Shown here one piece after another: positions 61,795 to 64,000 of a stretch of 64,000 bases of DNA. Origin of the DNA: CAVVST01 sp963750995 (lineage in GTDB: Bacteria > Acidobacteriota > Vicinamibacteria > Vicinamibacterales > UBA2999); contig CAVVST010000005.1 in NCBI GenBank assembly GCA_963750995.1, positions 1,426,001 to 1,490,000 of the forward strand, in the 5' to 3' direction. Positions within the stretch are counted from its first letter, which is position 1; every line of letters begins with the position of its first letter. The notes under the pieces were generated by a model that made no database searches, was not told where the DNA came from, and saw only the letters and a program-made list of their open reading frames with translations. Position numbers and translations under genes: made by a program.

Positions 61795-63735
61795 ATGCGC
61801 CCGGGCTTCGCGATGTCCGTTCTCGTGCTCTTGTGTCTCATGGAAGGCGAAGCGCAACAGTCGCCGGTCCAGACCTTCGACCAGCCGGCGGCGGCCGCGC
61901 GCTCGCCCCGCAACGCCAGCTACGACATCGATGTCCGTCTCGACCACCCTGCGCGCACGCTGACCGGGCGCGAAACCATCCGCTGGCGAAACATCGCGAG
62001 CAGCCCGGCGACGGAACTCCAGTTCCATCTTTACTGGAACGCCTGGCGCGACTTGGAGTCGACGTTCATGCGCGAGCGGCAGCTCGCCGCCGGCTTCACG
62101 CCGCCTCGCGACGACGCGTGGGGCTCGGTCGACGTGATGAAGATCACGGTCGGCGGCACCGATCTTTCGGCACAGCAGCGGTTCTTGGCGCCTGACGATG
62201 GGAATACAGCCGATCGGACGGTGATGGCGGTACCGCTTCCGCAAGCAGTGCAGCCGAACGAGATGGTCGAGGTCAATGTCGAGTGGAAGGCGAAAATACC
62301 TCGCCCGTTCGCGCGAACCGGGTACGTGGGCGATTACTACTTCATTGCCCAGTGGTTCCCGAAGCTGGGCGTTCTCGAAAACCGCGGATGGAACACGCAT
62401 CAGTTCCACGCGGCGACCGAGTTCTATTCGGACTACGGCATGTACGACGTCCGCATGACCGTGCCGGCTGGCTTCGTCCTCGGCGCGTCAGGCCGCCAGA
62501 TCGAGCGAACGGCCAACGCCGACGGCACCGAAACGCATCGGTACTCGGGACAGGACATCCACGACTTCGCGTGGACGACGAGCCCCGATTACATCGAGTC
62601 GCTGCGGATGTTCGAGCATCCCTCGTTGCCCGCAGTGCAGATGCGGCTGCTGCTGCAGCCCGAGCACGCCGGCCAGGCCTCGCGGCACTTCGACGCCACC
62701 GCCGCCGCCCTGAAGTATTACGGCGAGTTCTACGGACCCTATCCGTACGACTCCATCACGATCATCGATCCGGCCTATCAGAGCGCAGCGGGCGGCATGG
62801 AGTACCCGATGTTATTCACCGCGGGTACCCGCTGGCTCGCGCCGTCGCGCGTCGCCGTGCCCCAGCGGGTCACCATCCACGAAGCCGGCCACCAGTGGTG
62901 GTACGGGATGGTCGGAAGCAATGAATTCGAACACGCCTGGATGGACGAGGGGCTCAACACATTTTCGGAAGCGCGAACGATGGAGGCGGCGGCGTTTCCG
63001 AACTACGTCGGCCTGCGTTTTTTCGGCGGGTTCGTGCCGTGGGTGATCGACGACATTCAGATGGTCCGCGCCACCGATCTGAACCGGCTGACGGGCTACC
63101 GCGACAACGCGGAAGCCGACACTCCGTCGAACCCGACCTATCGCTACTGGCCGTCGACCGCGACGTTCATCACCTACAACAAGACCGCGCTGTGGCTGCA
63201 CACGCTCGAACGCCGGTTCGGGTGGCCGCTTGTCCAGAAGGTCATGTCTACGTATTGGGAACGCTGGCGCTTCAGGCATCCGCTGCCCGACGATTTCTTC
63301 GCCACCGTCAACGAGGTAACAGGTGAGGACATGACGTGGTTCTTTGACCAGGTGTACCGCAGCTCGAATGTCTTCGACTACGGGATCCAGGAATTCAGAA
63401 GCACCCGGCATGGAGACGGCTATCGCACCGTCGTGGTGCCGCGGCGGTTCGGCGAAGCGCTCCACCCAGTTGACGTCGTCACCACGTTCCGCGACGGCAA
63501 GACCGTGACCGAACGATGGGATGGACGCGACCGCAGGGCGATCTATACCTACGACCGCCCGTCGCAGGCGCTGTCGGTGCAGGTGGATCCTGCGCGCCTC
63601 CTGCTGCTCGACGTGAACTACACGAACAACAGCGCGACGCTCGAGTCGCGCGCCGGCGACGCCAGCCTGAAATGGAGCCTCAAGTGGGTCACGTGGCTCC
63701 AGGACCTGATGCTCACCTACGCGTTCTTCGTATGA
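61795..63735 (+). CDS. M1-family zinc metallopeptidase
   Basis: 646 aa. A hydrophobic leader (MSVLVLLCLMEGEAQQ) is probably a signal peptide. The N-terminal saddle (YDIDVRLDHPARTLTGRETI) precedes the catalytic domain: AAGGMEYPMLF (the GxMEN-like strand, with Tyr-Pro after ME), then TIHEAGHQWWYG with HExxH at about 362-366 and Glu 19 residues on in HAWMDEGLNTF, completing the zinc site. The middle and C-terminal parts (FITYNKTALWLHTLERRFGW, FATVNEVTGEDMTWFFDQVY) agree with the family. Cleaves N-terminal residues or short peptides. The stop overlaps the start of the next gene (ATGA). Confidence 0.93.
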   Translation: MRPGFAMSVLVLLCLMEGEAQQSPVQTFDQPAAAARSPRNASYDIDVRLDHPARTLTGRETIRWRNIASSPATELQFHLYWNAWRDLESTFMRERQLAAGFTPPRDDAWGSVDVMKITVGGTDLSAQQRFLAPDDGNTADRTVMAVPLPQAVQPNEMVEVNVEWKAKIPRPFARTGYVGDYYFIAQWFPKLGVLENRGWNTHQFHAATEFYSDYGMYDVRMTVPAGFVLGASGRQIERTANADGTETHRYSGQDIHDFAWTTSPDYIESLRMFEHPSLPAVQMRLLLQPEHAGQASRHFDATAAALKYYGEFYGPYPYDSITIIDPAYQSAAGGMEYPMLFTAGTRWLAPSRVAVPQRVTIHEAGHQWWYGMVGSNEFEHAWMDEGLNTFSEARTMEAAAFPNYVGLRFFGGFVPWVIDDIQMVRATDLNRLTGYRDNAEADTPSNPTYRYWPSTATFITYNKTALWLHTLERRFGWPLVQKVMSTYWERWRFRHPLPDDFFATVNEVTGEDMTWFFDQVYRSSNVFDYGIQEFRSTRHGDGYRTVVVPRRFGEALHPVDVVTTFRDGKTVTERWDGRDRRAIYTYDRPSQALSVQVDPARLLLLDVNYTNNSATLESRAGDASLKWSLKWVTWLQDLMLTYAFFV

Positions 63736-64000
63736 TCCGGGCCGCGTGGCTCGACGGGCTCAACCGCGTCCGCCGCGCGCCGGCGCTGCTGGCGGGGGTC
63801 TTCCTGCTGACCCTGGTCACGGCGACGCCGCTCGCGGTGATTATGCGCGGCACCATCTCGGCCCACCTGGGCCGCAGCCTCGCCGCCGACGCCGCCGCCG
63901 ACGGGGTGAACTACGACTGGTGGCAGGAGTTCATGTCGCAGGCATCAGGCCTGGATGCGACCTTCACGCCTGCAGTCGTCGGCTTCGCCGCGACGCTCGA
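63732..64000 (+). CDS. Start of a membrane protein (3' end beyond window)
   Basis: The ATG at 63732 overlaps the M1 stop and opens MIRAAWLDGLNRVRRAPALL, then AGVFLLTLVTATPLAVIM, a first membrane helix, and a probably external segment (GRSLAADAAADGVNYDWWQE). The 89 visible residues show no known motif beyond this. The frame is open to the window end. Co-transcription with the M1 peptidase is likely. Confidence 0.75.
   Translation, partial: MIRAAWLDGLNRVRRAPALLAGVFLLTLVTATPLAVIMRGTISAHLGRSLAADAAADGVNYDWWQEFMSQASGLDATFTPAVVGFAATL

Overview
The window looks like a chromosomal segment of a soil or sediment member of the Acidobacteriota, most likely of the Vicinamibacteria type. This rests on family content and style, not on a marker gene: high GC; Oar-like TonB-dependent receptors with an N-terminal carboxypeptidase-regulatory fold; paired sigma factor and Ser/Thr kinase-TPR genes; DUF4097/DUF5916-type envelope genes; an S8 protease ending in many DHVVWG repeats; LpxC, showing a lipid A outer membrane; and dispersed palindromes of the type seen in such genomes. 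No rRNA, tRNA, CRISPR array, prophage or intact transposase was found.

Layout. 0-2.4 kb: the 5' part of lysA (minus), then a sigma factor, a STAS protein and a small protein. 2.4-6.5 kb: lpxC and uvrA (minus). 6.5-9.7 kb: a twice-frameshifted amino-acid permease, a beta-propeller protein and an HNH nuclease. 9.7-11 kb: an NlpC/P60 lipoprotein and a secreted zincin. 11.1-18.1 kb: an ECF-type sigma factor and two tandem receptor-like Ser/Thr kinases in one overlapping operon. 18.2-28.3 kb: a secreted metallo-beta-lactamase-fold protein with an EF-hand pair, two Oar-like outer-membrane receptors and a secreted gamma-glutamyltransferase, followed by the stump of another kinase gene. 28.5-37.5 kb: minus-strand genes for an NHL protein, a metallopeptidase-like protein, MtgA, an M48 peptidase, a 4-hydroxy-2-oxoglutarate-aldolase-like protein and a peptide ABC transporter riddled with frameshifts. 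37.8-42.4 kb: an excisionase-like HTH protein, the S8 protease with its repeat array, and a lower-GC stretch with an HD-GYP protein and a scrap of a type I restriction gene. 42.4-50.4 kb: nitronate monooxygenase, O-methyltransferase, response regulator, a PadR/membrane protein pair with a clear operator, TerB, a large carboxypeptidase-regulatory-repeat protein and a LEA-like lipoprotein. 50.5-56.1 kb: sigma/anti-sigma pair, two DUF4097-like ladders and a DUF5916 barrel. 56.1-57.8 kb: two c-type cytochromes. 57.9-60.7 kb: a PNPOx protein, a PNPOx-GAF regulator, a small protein and a receiver-zinc-ribbon protein. 60.7-64 kb: a DAPDH-like dehydrogenase, an M1 peptidase and the start of a membrane protein.

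Working together. Much of the window serves protein and peptide use (S8, M1, M48, zincins, GGT, peptide ABC transporter, permease, Oar receptors) and envelope upkeep (LpxC, MtgA, NlpC/P60). It is overlaid with several sigma, kinase and c-di-GMP control modules. Two genome-scale oddities recur. Three families of REP-like palindromes sit flush against gene ends and several times supply the stop or start codon. About a dozen single-base frameshifts, mostly apparent +1 insertions, fall in otherwise well-conserved genes; they are either local assembly error or real decay and should be checked against reads.
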